Positions 22,631 to 33,350 of a DNA stretch of 40,543 nt are shown piece after piece. This DNA is from Didymodactylos carnosus (lineage: Eukaryota; Rotifera; Eurotatoria; Philodinida; Philodinidae): positions 1 to 40,543 of the forward strand of contig CAJNOQ010000821.1 in assembly GCA_905250885.1 (NCBI GenBank), read 5' to 3'. The notes under the pieces are model-generated. The model was not told where the DNA came from. It made no database searches and was given only the letters and a program-made list of their open reading frames with translations. Within the stretch, counting starts at the first letter, position 1; each line of letters starts with the position of its first letter. A program made the translations under genes and the position numbers.

Positions 22631-23747
22631 TTAACTTTTTTTTTCTGAACTTATCAACCTTATTTCCTCATTTTCTGTCGTCATATTGTTTTGTTGTTTT
22701 TGACGATGGTAATGATGATTTAAATTAGTTTTTCTTTTATTTATTATTTTGTCTACAGTATGTTTTTTTTTCCTCCACCACCATATTTCACCAGGAAAAG
22801 CATATATACTTAGATAGGGCATAAAACAACATGGAACATATGTGAATATATTTGATAACTCAGAATTCACCGTAAGAAATATATGAGTCATATAGTATGA
22901 ACTAAATATTGACAAAACGTAAGGCAATAATCCAATTAAATAAATTAATGAAAATAATATCATCTGTTTTGTTAGACGTCGTATACGACGCCACTTACGT
23001 GATAAACTAAGACGATGACGTTTGACAAATATTCGAATTAATAATAAAAATGTAGCAATAAATGTGATTAATAATGGTACCACTAAACTGAAGATAGTAT
23101 CAATTAAAAATAAAAAGATATTTTCTTCGAAACATGGTTTACAAACACGTTTTGAATCATTCACAGTGTTTTTATTCTTGACTTCTTGAAAGCATGTGAC
23201 ACCTGAACAAATTATAAAGCAAAACTTGCTATTATCTGCTCCTTCTAATGAAATATATGTTTGTCCTACCTAATATAAGTATTGTATACCATGTCAATGG
23301 TATGGCTATACTGAATAATAGCGGTATTATTTTAAATCTTAAACGTTTTTGTGATTTTCTTAGATTTAGTGGTCCAAATATAAGAACGTGTCGTTGAATT
23401 GATGCCCAACATACGAGTAAACCAAGGCAAACAATTGAACTATAATCAACAATTAGCCATAATTGACAAAATATAATAGCAAATGGAAAATATTCTAAAT
23501 AAAGTTCAGTTAGGAATATTGGAACACATGTCAGTGTCATGAACAAACTGACATGCAATATACATCGAAATACATAAATACTTAGCTTTGAATTCGAATG
23601 TAAACGAATTAATATGAATATATTTGTTATTAAACTCGGTACACTAACCAAAATACCGATGGAAAATAATATTCGATGTAGTACTAGATTAAATGACTGA
23701 GTAGGATGATGTTCAGTTTGATTAGAAGAAGAATTTTTAAAATTCAT
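22631..23747 (-). CDS. Rhodopsin-family G-protein-coupled receptor (orphan)
   Basis: Two exons, 23747-23270 and 23202-22631, joined over a 67-nt phase-1 intron, give 349 aa. The start is the ATG at 23747, because the upstream part of the open frame has only a TTG and no hydrophobic signal. Residues 5-11 (NSSSNQT) hold two N-glycosylation sites. Seven hydrophobic segments are seen: about 25-48, 58-80, 95-117, 139-159, then in exon 2 LIDTIFSLVVPLLITFIATF, MILFSLIYLIGLLPYVLSIF and IFTYVPCCFMPYLSIYAF. Cys94 before TM3 and cysteines in the second extracellular loop (TCF, VCKPC) would form the usual disulfide. The E/DRY motif is SIQRHVLIF, with Gln for the acidic residue. The style (short, one intron, polar basic tail) matches the large bdelloid receptor expansions; the ligand is unknown. 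Confidence 0.88.
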
Positions 23748-25303
23748 ATTGCGCACGTTCAAATATAAGAAAATATTAATATTTGAATGAGGAATAATAT
23801 AATTTTTTGTATATGGAATTCTTTTTTTTGTTCTCTTCTTTTTCCAGTAGTCTAGCAAAATTTGTAATGCTAGTTTAGTAATAAAAATCTAAATAGTACA
23901 TAATTTTCAGCTATTCTATTTCTAGAATAGGATTTTCTCTCTTTTTTTTATTAGCTATATTCAAAAATAAAAGTGAAAAAGACATGAATTATGCAGTATA
24001 GATTAGTTTTACAACAATAAGAAAAATCAGCCAACGTTTTATCTTAAACTTTCATCTTTCTAATTATATAAAAGAGGTTTTTATATATAAGTTTCATGTA
24101 AAATAGTATTCGAACAATTGTCATAGCTAAACATTGAGAAAAATGACTTAATTGATACGTCTGTTAGATAAGGGGAAAAAGATTTATCAGTATATAATGT
24201 CTGTGACTGTTAGAAAAACGGCGACACAGGTAGTCTCATTACGAGACTAAATTTAATACTCTGCAGAGATCCGGTGATGGGATAAATGTGTAACATATTT
24301 TCTCATTTACCACAAAAGATTAAAAGATTAATAAAATTACGACAGTTTTCATTCGACGAACATATCACCTTGAGATTCAATTATTATCATATTTTTTGCC
24401 TATATAGGTGAGCTTTCCAATTTAATTACATGCTGTTTTTCTCGAATACATAATAATGCAATTATTCTTGTAAATTGATCAAAATGAAATTCACTTTAAT
24501 ATTGAAGTCAAAAATAAAGAATATGAATGTTTTTGAGGGGTCAATGCACAAATGGACAGTATAAGCGCAGAAAATGGGATGTAAATGCGGACATACATTA
24601 ATTTACAAGATTTGCTTTTTTATGGACACACTGAAGTTCTGAAGAGGAATCAGGTCAATATTAAGGTTTTCACATTTAGAACATGATTTTAACAATCTTT
24701 TGAATTTCCTGTATCGCAACAAGAAAAAGCGACATAAGTGATTATCTGGATAGCTAAGTCTAATTTTCAGTTATATTTAGTATCTCCGTATATACGTTCG
24801 AGGTTAACGACCCATCACTTCAATTTATATGTTCAGGTATCCATTCATCAAGCTGAATTATAACCTGACCATCATATTATAAACCTTCTCTATCTTTTGT
24901 TAAACGTGAGAGGGAAAGAGAGAGAAGGAGAGAGGCAGAAGAAGAATGATAACATTATAAGTTGTAGGAGGCATAGCCAGTGGAGCGTGACAGTTTTCTC
25001 TCTTTCTTTTGTTACAATAACTATTGACTACTTATCATTGATGACGATGATATGAATACGTAGTGGAGAAAAGAACAAATATCAACAAGGTAATTTTTTT
25101 ATTGTCTATATGAACAGTCGTCTACCTGGTCGGTATTGCTCCACCTTTAAATTGTCTCTTGTTCAAACAACCCTAGAGTGTTTTTGGCATGAGACAATGG
25201 TTTTAAGTCGTGTTCATATGTCCTTTTTTGATCGATGAATAGGTAACAAGTTGTTAAAACAATAATGATTGAAGTCGACATATCCTAAAAAGTGAAATAA
25301 ACA
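23748..25303. other. Divergent intergenic region between the GPCR and the PTB-like gene
   Basis: It should contain both promoters, but no core element can be placed with confidence. A perfect small hairpin TAGTCTCATTACGAGACTA lies at about 24232-24250. A purine-rich run with repeated GAGAG occurs around 24905-24945. No gene recognised. Confidence 0.4.
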
Positions 25304-28300
25304 ATGGAATTTCAGAAATTGAATGATCTCGAACGATCATCGATAATTGTTCAATATATCAATACTGAACCAATCGAATTTTATCCAACAGTAGATGGTA
25401 CCGATCTTGTTCAAGATGTTTTACGCCGACAATTATCAAAAAATGAAGAAAATATTTTTGGTGCCGACGGATCAATATCGCTTGAAGATGGTGAATTTTT
25501 GAAATTTTTACCTGCTGATACAAGACATCGTACACTTCATATACCCATTGAACAGTTGGCATATTGTGGTGCTTTAAGACGTATGAAACGAAGTGATGAT
25601 GGTGATCATGATGGTATGAGTGATAATGTAGTTCGACGTGAATTTGAGAATGTTGACTTAGCTAATCGTTATCCACAACTAGTTATTGGTCCACCCGTAT
25701 TCGTTGCCATATTTTTTGGATTTGATAATGCATTATGTTATACATTTTTAACTCAAAATACTGAAGATGCCCGTTTACTGGTAATGAAACTAATGAGAGC
25801 GTATAATACGTTAGAAGCGCGACCGCATGTTTCGCAAGGTCAACAACAAACCAACCTTGATCATCATCATCATCATCATCAATCTTCACCTCCAAATATT
25901 TCACCTTCACAGGGAGGATTATTCGGTGCTGTTCCCCAACAAAAAAATCAACAGCAACCATTTTTTTCATCGCCATCAATCAATACAAGTGGTGGGAGTA
26001 ATTCACAACCAATAATGTTTCGTAGTGGTCAACAATATAATATGGATAATGACGCAATAATACAACGATTGTTACAAAATCCAAATGTACAAATGATGAA
26101 TCCACCATTTACCTCGCATCTAATTGATGACATACCTGTATTATCGCCATCGTCAACAGCAGCAACCAACATGGTATGCAATATTCACTTTTTCTGCTTC
26201 TGGGGCAATTGAGATATAAGGTTATATTGCACCGTGCAGTATGCGCTCTGATTCAGATGAATCATTATTTGAAATTGAAGTATCGTTTTCAATTGAATAG
26301 ACAAAAGCTTCTTGGTGGATCATAGATACTTTTATCAAATGAGAACCATAACTTATGTTTTTCCTATAAAATTAGATCTGTTACCCATCTTCTAATCAAT
26401 TTATTGTAAGTATTAAACAAAAATGCTAACAGTCCGGCTACAGATGAATGAAAAAGATCTTTCTAATAATTGTGCTGTGTACTAATCTTGCGAGAGATGA
26501 ATGAATAAAAATTCTCTTCTTTACCATAAGACTTATGGAGTACCAATGAAATATCATATGGTGACTATAGATATGAGGATGGTAAACGTAACGCATGTAA
26601 TGAGATTAAGACACTGCTCATGTTTTGGCACTCATGCATGATAATTTTCACGATACGGCTTTTGAATTGTGTGCGCTTGTCATTTGTTGCAAGTAGGAAT
26701 TATGACTATAAAATTAAAAAGTGAATTTATTTTATTTTAAGAAACTTTTGACATTGACTTAACAGTAGGAAAATTAGACGCTTTCAATCATATTGATGAT
26801 AAAATTGAGCGGTACGCACCTTTACTCGATCTACAAAGCATCTTCTACTCTCAACAAACTTTTATTTTTGCGTATGCGTTAAAACGTGTTGTTGTCCATC
26901 TTAACTTTACAACGATAAATTTTATTATATATAAAGAAATTCGCTGACAACTGTACGAAGTATAATCGCGTATTAATGAGAGAATTTCACTACGTAAATA
27001 AAAAACAATAGTATGGGCAATTATGTCCATTTTGTCGTGTACAAGAGTTTTCTAAACAAAGTTTTTCAGATGAAATAAACCTTATTTTGATCTCTCATCC
27101 GTTCGTAATGACCAGTTTCTATCCAACCGATTTTTGCGACCATTCTTTTGGAATGATTTGATTGATCAGTAATTAGAGAGAAGCAAGTTTTTATCATGAT
27201 AGTAATATATGTTCTGTGAGAATTTATCGCATGCTTTTAAAAACTTTGGAAATCTAGTATTTACGTTGTGCATACTTATAGACGCCTGGACTTACCGATC
27301 AACTATCATATCTGAATTTAAATCCTGGTAGCGGTTTTACAACGAGTGGTAGTGGTGTTCATTTGATCGATTCATCATCGGCAGTACCGAGTATCTGTTA
27401 TCCCACACAAACAAATGAGTTTCCGCAAGATGTTTCCCTTTCGGGCACGCCACATATTATTTATAAACCAAATAATCAGGAAGTTGTCTATAAGCAAAAT
27501 ATCATGGTTCGTTGGCTTCAACCACCTACACCACCGCCACCAGCGCCAATAATTATTCGGGGTTATTAGTTTAATTCTTCATTATCAGTCTCGTCTCTGT
27601 GCTCAAATCTAAATATTTATTTGTTCCTTCTTACCTAGAAATACAACCAGTTCCTGAACAACAACCACCAATTATTTGCCGACAAGTACCACCAAGCCCT
27701 CCAACTCCACCACCAATTGTCGTTCGGTAAAGATCACATGTCACTTCTACTGTACACTAAACCACATAAGTTAATTCAATAATTTAGAGAAAGACCGCCA
27801 ATGATGCCACCAATGAGTCAACCATTAGTTATTGAAAAACGTCTTCCTCCGATAAATGTGCCACGACAAGGTGACACAAATACTTTGATTTCTTATGGAT
27901 ATATAAGCTATTAACTGTACATATCTTTTATTCTCGTTGCTAGTAATAATTGAACGATTTCCACCTCCCCCTCCCAAACCACCAGCAATCATCTACGAAA
28001 AATATCTTCCTCAACAACCGCAACGACGGCCCGTTATCGTTCAACGTGAACGATGTGTTCAACAAGCTCCTAGACGTCGTGTTATTGTTCGCACAGCGCC
28101 ACAATCTCAAACAGCTAATATTTGTGTTCCTCAAACGACGACGACAACAGCTGTTCAACAACAGCAACCAAATGTTAGTTATGTTCAACCTCAACCACAA
28201 GTCGTACAACAACTTGTACCCGTTTTTGCTACACAACAGGTAATTATCAGAAGTTATAAAAATCAACTTAATGATAAAGGAAGCATTTGAATCTTGTTTT

Positions 28301-28541
28301 TCAGCGTGTTATACAACCGAAAGGTGTTCGTGTTGTTCGACAAGTAATCGGTCCCGCTCAACAACAGCAATCCCAAATTATTAATTCACCACCTATAGTG
28401 CAGGCCTTTCCTGCAAATGCTGGTGGCTATATACCAACTGGAGTAGAAAACGCCATTAGTTATGCACAACCGGCATTAAATCAGATAGCTACCCCTCAAC
28501 AATATATGGGACAACCTCAATTCACTTATGTGACATCTTAA
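25304..28541 (+). CDS. Unnamed protein: PTB-like N-terminal domain plus Pro/Val/Gln-rich repeat tail
   Basis: Six exons: 25304-26173, 27282-27561, 27639-27726, 27788-27870, 27944-28239 and 28305-28541. Lengths sum to 1854 nt with one open frame, 617 aa. The first intron is 1108 nt; the others are 61-77 nt. Residues about 20-180 contain HIPIEQLAYCGALRRM, then IGPPVFVAIFFGF, then NALCYTFLTQNTEDARLLVM and a helix, which recalls a PTB/PID domain (strand, CHxF-like strand, C-terminal helix); this is a tentative reading. Next comes a His7 run and a Gln/Ser-rich linker. The tail repeats a unit of prolines followed by PIIIR, PIICR, PIVVR, PLVIEKR, AIIYEK, PVIVQR and RVIVR, partly one unit per small exon, then ends in a Gln-rich region. 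The tail resembles the proline-valine repeats of membrane-skeleton proteins, but I cannot name the family. Confidence 0.85.
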
Positions 28542-29785
28542 ATACATTATTCTTCAAGCGTTTTTATAAAAGAAGATAAAATTTACTTTTCTTTTACGAT
28601 GCTTATTCAGATATAAGACGATATATTCTATTCTCAGGTACAGTTAGTTTTTTATCCTTTTTCGTTGTTAAACAAAACAGTTATTTTAACTGATGATTTT
28701 TAAAGATATTAGATATAGTTTTTTTATATTAAAATTTGACGTTTTTGTTTTTAATCTATGAGTTAAATCCGAGCTTCGCGCGGGATCGATGGTGCACCAC
28801 CCCTGGCTCGAGGAAAGATCTGGACGGGTCGAACGAGGCATTTAAAGTGTCGAGCCGACCCGATACTCTGTGTTCATTCGGTATCTAAACCATATCTTTT
28901 TGTGTTTTTATTCATAACTTGTATATTAACAATTACTAGCTGATGATAGTCAGTCGGTGAGTGTTGAATGCTTACTATACGTATCGTTTCAACATAAGCT
29001 CCTTCTTATGTTTTGTTTTATTTCTCGAATATGTCGAAAACAAATTTGATCAACCAGGCCGGGTCGAACGGGCGAAAAAGTAAGATCCATCGGGTTTCTC
29101 ACTATTGATTACAGAAATATCGTACGTAACAATAATATTCAGGCTAAAATTTTGTTGATTACAAAGGATGAGTGATTTCTTGAGATAAAATGAATACATT
29201 TCAACTTCAACCGTTCAGAATTAACTATGAAAGTACATGATTCTGGCATATATATATGTTGCTGTCAAAAATAATTTTTTAAATCCTTGACTTCTTTTCT
29301 GCACGTTTGATACAAAAAATATTTTTCTTTTCCAGTTGTTTTCCAAAGATGGGATAGCACTCATATTAGAATAATCGCATTTTGAACAATTGATAATTTA
29401 GTTGCTCTTACAACTATATATTTTGTTTTCTTATTGGTTTGGTTTATATGTGAATACAAAAAAAGAAATGATGAGAAGACATGATCTTGGTTGCTATTAA
29501 CGAAGAGAAAGAATAAAATAATAAAATGGCATGTATGAATTTTGCATTTTACACTCTAAAAAGAAATGCGACTTCTAGGAAGACACATAAGTCGGACCCC
29601 CAAAAGCCGCATTTTAGTGTTTCCTTTGAAGACACATGATGCGACTTTATCTGGTAGTCACTTTATAGCGTCTTTACTCTGGTCGCATTAAAGACACGTA
29701 AGTCAGAGCAGGGAAAGCTCCAAATTTTTTAACTGCATAACGCAGTTTTAAAGTGAAAACTTCTCTCTTTTCTTAATTGTTTATA
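28542..29785. other. Intergenic with a small GC-rich repeat remnant
   Basis: Around 28770-28865 and 29055-29095 there are GC-rich patches sharing CGGGTCGAACG (28825-28835 and 29060-29070), with a related inverted word GAGCCGACCCGA between them. This looks like a decayed mobile element. At 29575-29715 words like AAGACACATAAGTCGGA, AAGACACATGATGCGAC and AAGACACGTAAGTCAGA recur, another short degenerate repeat. No gene recognised. Confidence 0.45.
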
Positions 29786-29889
29786 ATGAGTACAAAAAGA
29801 TTAGAAATAATTTTATTACAATCAAATAGTGAAGAATTTCATGCTTTACAAAAGCGTTTACTTGAAGGAAATTTATTTCAATGGCTAGT

Positions 29890-30149
29890 GGCTTTAATAT
29901 ATAAACTTCCAAGTCCATCGAAGTTTTTCTAGCACTAAAAAGAGTTTTGACTATTCTAGTATAAAATCCAAAGTTCAAACTAGATTGCAATTGTGCTGCG
30001 CGGTGGGGCTTCACTTGAGTGCGTCTCATTTGAGTGCGTTGCATTTTAGTGCGTGTTTTTTTAGTGCGTCTTATCTGAGTGCGTTTCCAATTTCTAAACA
30101 TTTGAATTGTTTCCGTCATCATGTTTAAGATTAATTCTCAGTGGCTAGT
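29890..30149. mobile_element. Candidate insertion flanked by 8-bp direct repeat TGGCTAGT
   Basis: The segment between the two TGGCTAGT copies is 252 bp plus one repeat. Its ends have only weak inverted similarity (TTAATATATAAAC near the left, GTTTAAGATTAA near the right). 8-bp duplications are usual for hAT elements. It contains the 15-bp tandem repeat described separately. Confidence 0.35.
30009..30083. repeat. Tandem repeat, 5 x 15 bp (TCTCATTTGAGTGCG type)
   Basis: Five contiguous 15-bp units, all ending in AGTGCG: CTTCACTTGAGTGCG, TCTCATTTGAGTGCG, TTGCATTTTAGTGCG, TGTTTTTTTAGTGCG and TCTTATCTGAGTGCG. On the minus strand they translate as a five-residue Arg/Thr/Gln pattern, which explains the long frame there. 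Confidence 0.85.
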
Positions 30150-30246
30150 AATCTTTTATAGTAAAAGAAGAAATGGCGTAGCTTACAATATTTTTGAACA
30201 GCATCATCCACATACTCTTGCTGCAACCGATATTTTGAAGACTATG

Positions 30247-30678
30247 TTATAAGGCCTGATTGATATCGAAAGGTTCTCTCTTATCCGCGCTTTGATCTTG
30301 TAAGAAATTTTTTCCTGAAAATTTCTCTTTTTTTAATTGTACACAATTTTTCATATTTATCCAGAATACAAAGTTTTTCGTAACGATGTTGGTAGCGGTG
30401 GTTCCTTCCTTTTTTATCTTGCATCTCGGCCGTGTGAATGTGGATTCCTTTAAAAAGACATGCATTTTATAGATATAAGCTCCCTTATCATTATAATAAG
30501 AGTTACTTACTCAAACCTGGTTCATATAATCTTTAAGAGTGTTAAGACAAACAGGATAACCATATTCCCGACGTTTCCATGAGATCGATTCTTTTTCAAA
30601 GTTCAATTCTATAACTATATCCTTCAAATTGAACTGCTTGCTCACCGGATAGAACGTGAAAAGGCGCGTCGAATGCAT
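30247..30678 (-). CDS. Possible small two-exon gene of unknown function
   Basis: Exon 1, 30678-30517, starts with ATG and reads MHSTRLFTFYPVSKQFNLKD on to LKDYMNQ. A 69-nt GT..AG intron (30516-30448) follows in phase 0, and exon 2, 30447-30247, reads ESTFTRPRCKIKKEG on to REPFDINQAL and stop. Total 120 aa, basic, no membrane segment. The intron size fits the other genes here, which is the main reason to list it. No family is recognised, the acceptor is an AAG with a weak pyrimidine tract, and both frames are short enough to be chance. The Penelope-like element sits only 9 bp upstream of the ATG, so an earlier exon or promoter may have been cut off. Confidence 0.25.
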
Positions 30679-30753
30679 ATATTATTTAGTGAGGTAATGA
30701 AGTACAAAACTGCTATAAACATGATTAACTAATCATAATTTATTTATTTCATT

Positions 30754-30785
30754 GATATTTCGACAGAATCCACTGTCATCATTAG
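30754..30785 (-). ncRNA. Hammerhead-ribozyme-like motif, left arm
   Basis: Minus strand: CTAATGAT, then GACAG, a TGGATT loop, CTGTC, then GAAA and TATC. This is the hammerhead core layout CUGAUGA - helix II - GAAA - helix III, with helix II GACAG/CTGTC. The core carries A where the invariant G5 should be (CTAATGA for CTGATGA), so cleavage activity is unlikely in this copy. Hammerheads are known in the pseudo-LTRs of Penelope-like elements. Confidence 0.55.
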
Positions 30786-30988
30786 AATGAAAAAAGTGAG
30801 TGTGTCAAAATTAAGACTATACGTAGTCAAATATATCATGAAAAATATAGAACAAAAAACGACACGTCCAGTCTATATATGAGTAGAGTTCTTAAAGAAG
30901 CCCTTCTTTTTATTTGTGAGAATATATTACGTGCCGCATAAACTGCACTCTTAGAGTGCTTTAAATAAGAAAACTTTCAGTTTATATT

Positions 30989-31990
30989 TCACATCGTTAA
31001 TAGCTTTCCGTTTGCTTGCATTGTTAATAGGCTTTCTTTGATTGCTCTTCTTTTCCAAGTTGATTCTAGAGCTAGAGTTTCGACATTATTGAAATTCATA
31101 GAATGACTGTTAGTATTACAATGTTGTGCAATTTGTGAAGTTAGTTTATTTTCCTTAATATCATTTATATGTTCACTCATTCTAGTAGACTATTTCCGAT
31201 TGGTTTCTCCGGTGTATTTCATTTCACAATTATTACAATATATACAATAGATTAATTTCTTATCCTTTCGAGATGGATCGACGCCTTTTTGAATTGGTAA
31301 GAATACATTTTTAAGAGTAGAATATTTCTTATAAGCTATATTCAGCGTAACATTTGGTAATAGTTTATTACAGAGCTTCCTTATTTTCTGGCCGAACTCG
31401 ATAGATTCTGGTCCGTAATAAGCGAAACCCAAGAAAAGTTCTTTCTTTTTTGTTATTTGAGATTGTCGAGCCTGAGATGTGTTTATTTTTTTGAAAATTT
31501 CTTTAGCTTCACGAAGTCCTCGTCGTATGATGTGATAAGGATAACCATTCATTCTTAATGTTTGTATTAGATGTTTTCTTTCAATTTTTAGTAAAGATTC
31601 AGATGAACAGAGACGAAGTGAACGTACATAGAGTGATTTAATCAGACCTAATTTATATTTTCGAGCTTTGTTGCTGTCACATAGTAGAAAAAGATTTGTT
31701 GTAGTAGGTTTTCGATAGACACATGTTTCATATTTCTTATCATTTCGTATAATAAGAAGATCAAGAAATGGAAGACGGTTATTTTTCTCTTCTTCTACTG
31801 TGAATTTGATATTATCGTGCCACTTATTTATACGAAGTAGAAAAGTAGATATCCGTTGTTCCTTATTGAAAATACAAAGAACGTCGTCGACATATCTAAT
31901 CCAGATTTTCGGCCTATTAGTAGAAAATCGATTCAGTTTTTGTTCTAATTTTGAGATGAATATATATAAATAAATGAATAAAAAGAAGCG
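30989..31990 (-). pseudogene. Penelope-like reverse transcriptase (C-terminal half) with GIY-YIG endonuclease
   Basis: From the arm junction the frame reads FISKLEQKLNRFSTNRPKIW, then the catalytic IRYVDDVLCIFN, then NNRLPFLDLLIIR and VYRKPTTTNLFLLCD, all in the order found in Penelope-type RTs. The GIY-YIG part is LIYCIYCNNCEMKYTGETNR, with CIYC and YTG in place of the strict GIY and YIG. An in-frame TAG at 31190-31192 follows NRK, after which the same frame continues STRMSEHINDIKENKL, IAQHCNTNSHSMNF and ESTWKRRAIKESLL to a TGA at 30989. So the frame is complete from the truncation to the end apart from one stop. RT motifs before YVDD are missing, so the protein cannot be active. Confidence 0.88.
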
Positions 31991-32113
31991 CTTCTTTAAG
32001 AACTCTACTCATATACAGACTAGACGTGTCGTGTTTTTCGTTCTATATTTTTCATTATATATTTGACTATGTATAGTCTTAATTTTGACATACTCACTTA
32101 CACTTTTTTCATT

Positions 32114-32145
32114 CTAATGATGACAGGGGATTCTGTCAAAATATC
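32114..32145 (+). ncRNA. Hammerhead-ribozyme-like motif, right arm (degraded)
   Basis: The inverted-arm counterpart of the left motif, reading CTAATGAT, GACAG, GGGATT, CTGTC, AAAA, TATC. Besides the same G5 to A change, G12 of the GAAA box is also A. It should be inactive. Confidence 0.5.
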
Positions 32146-32212
32146 AATGAAATAAATAAATTATGATTAGTTAATCATGTTTATAGCAGTTTTGTACTTC
32201 ATTACCTCACTA

Positions 32213-32980
32213 TTTAAATCATCAACTGCTCTCTTTCCTAACTTTGTAACACTATTTTATCTTTGTTTTCCACTAAAGCAAGTTGCTTAACACATTATTT
32301 ATGTTTGAGAAAACTTGTGTTGTTGTAATTTTTTGTTTTTTTTGTATAAATAGGTCGAGACCGAACAGTAGATAGATATAAATGAATTATTTTTTGTTCA
32401 GGATCCCGAATCCAGGATGATAAGAATTTTTATATGTTGAGTCATTCAAGAGTTATAGTGGTATCTCAAGATACAAAAGATGGATCTATTTGTATGGTAT
32501 ATTTTTCTCAGTTTTAATGGAAGCCACAAATATCAGGGATATTTTAAAGTAAATTGGACACTTACGGTTAAAGATTGGCCATGGTGATTGTCGAATTTCC
32601 TTTTCGTTCGTTTTGGTATGCAATTAAAGTAGAAGGTTAAAGAAAAATTGTAAATGACACTCATAAATATGTAATTTCCTTATTAACCAAAGCGAATCTC
32701 AAAACGCATATTAGGGCTTGTAAAAAAAAAATGTTAATAGTTAAAAGAAAGAAGAACCGATTTTTGTTGTTGTAGAGAATAGCCTTAAAAATTATTCATT
32801 TTATAGCATCACAGAAGCACTTCTTCCATCTTAAGAATCATATGTTATCGAGTTTAATGCTATTGTAGTTTTAAAGTTCTTAATTTTGATCGGAATCATA
32901 GTTTTATTCAATAACTCTCAATTACACTCTAAAATGTTCTTACTACACTATGAATTTGAGTCCGTGATTTTTTCATGTAC
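32213..32980. other. Intergenic, no recognised gene
   Basis: AT-rich flank of the Penelope-like element. No frame, repeat or RNA gene supported. Confidence 0.45.
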
Positions 32981-33039
32981 TTTACTCTATAATTTCACAG
33001 CGTTGACTGACGGCTTCTACTCTGAAAAGTTCGTGATTA

Positions 33040-33350
33040 TATGCTTCACGGACTTTGCCCAGTAATGTAACGAACTTTTGTAGGCCGCGTCCCTCTTCGT
33101 TCTTGCTTTTTCTTACGGATATCCGACAGAGTAGTCCGTTCCGAACTCCTGTTTTTTGAAAAAGTCCGGATGTTCGGAATGAAAAAAGATCGGATATTGG
33201 GAATGAAAGTCGTCTGGGTGTACGGAACGGCATGAGTCAAGGTTTTTTAGTGTTTTTGTATACAAAAATGTCTGGATGTTCGTAACAATCCCTCACGTTT
33301 TATTACGAACATCTATACTTTTCATTCCGAACATTCGGAAAAACGATTTT
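33040..33350. repeat. Cluster of related hairpins built on TTCCGAACATCCGGA
   Basis: Several inverted pairs lie close together: TTCCGAAC (33139) with GTTCGGAA (33172), ATGTTCGTAA (33276-33285) with TTACGAACAT (33303-33312), and GTTCGGAATGAAAA (33172) with TTTTCATTCCGAAC (about 33319). All are variants of one word. The Phe/Arg/Ser-rich minus-strand frames 32982-33240 are its translation and not genes. Probably a decayed fold-back element. Confidence 0.55.

Larger units (their letters stand above)
29786..30251 (+). pseudogene. Small ORF interrupted by a ~260-bp insertion
   Basis: From ATG 29786 the frame reads MSTKRLEIILLQSN and later EGNLFQWLV. At 29882-29889 the sequence is TGGCTAGT, and the same eight bases return at 30142-30149. 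Reading on from the second copy in the same frame gives IFYSKRRNGVAYNIFE and then HHPHTLAATDILKTML to a TAA at 30249-30251. So one continuous frame of about 74 codons appears to have been split by an insertion with an 8-bp target duplication. I do not recognise the protein. It could also be chance, because the pieces are short. Confidence 0.35.
30687..32212 (-). mobile_element. 5'-truncated Penelope-like element with inverted terminal arms
   Basis: The body (about 31985-30989, minus) encodes the C-terminal half of a Penelope-type reverse transcriptase and a GIY-YIG endonuclease. The 3'-terminal 228 bp (30687-30914) is repeated in inverted orientation at the 5' side (about 31977-32212), with a few differences. 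Words shared by both arms include GAGTAGAGTTCTTAAAGAAG and CCTCACTA at the outer ends. The bases ATTT precede the left arm and follow the right arm, a possible short target duplication. Penelope-like elements are known for such pseudo-LTRs in direct or inverted orientation and for 5' truncation. Confidence 0.85.

Noticed and set aside
27940-28266. Overlapping 97-108 codon frames on the other strand and frame
   Set aside because: Shadows of the Pro/Gln-rich exon 5 of the PTB-like gene, whose frame is fixed by splice phases on both sides.
29781-30122. 113-codon minus-strand frame with RRTQMRRTQ-like repeats
   Set aside because: The pattern is the reverse translation of the 15-bp tandem repeat at 30009-30083.
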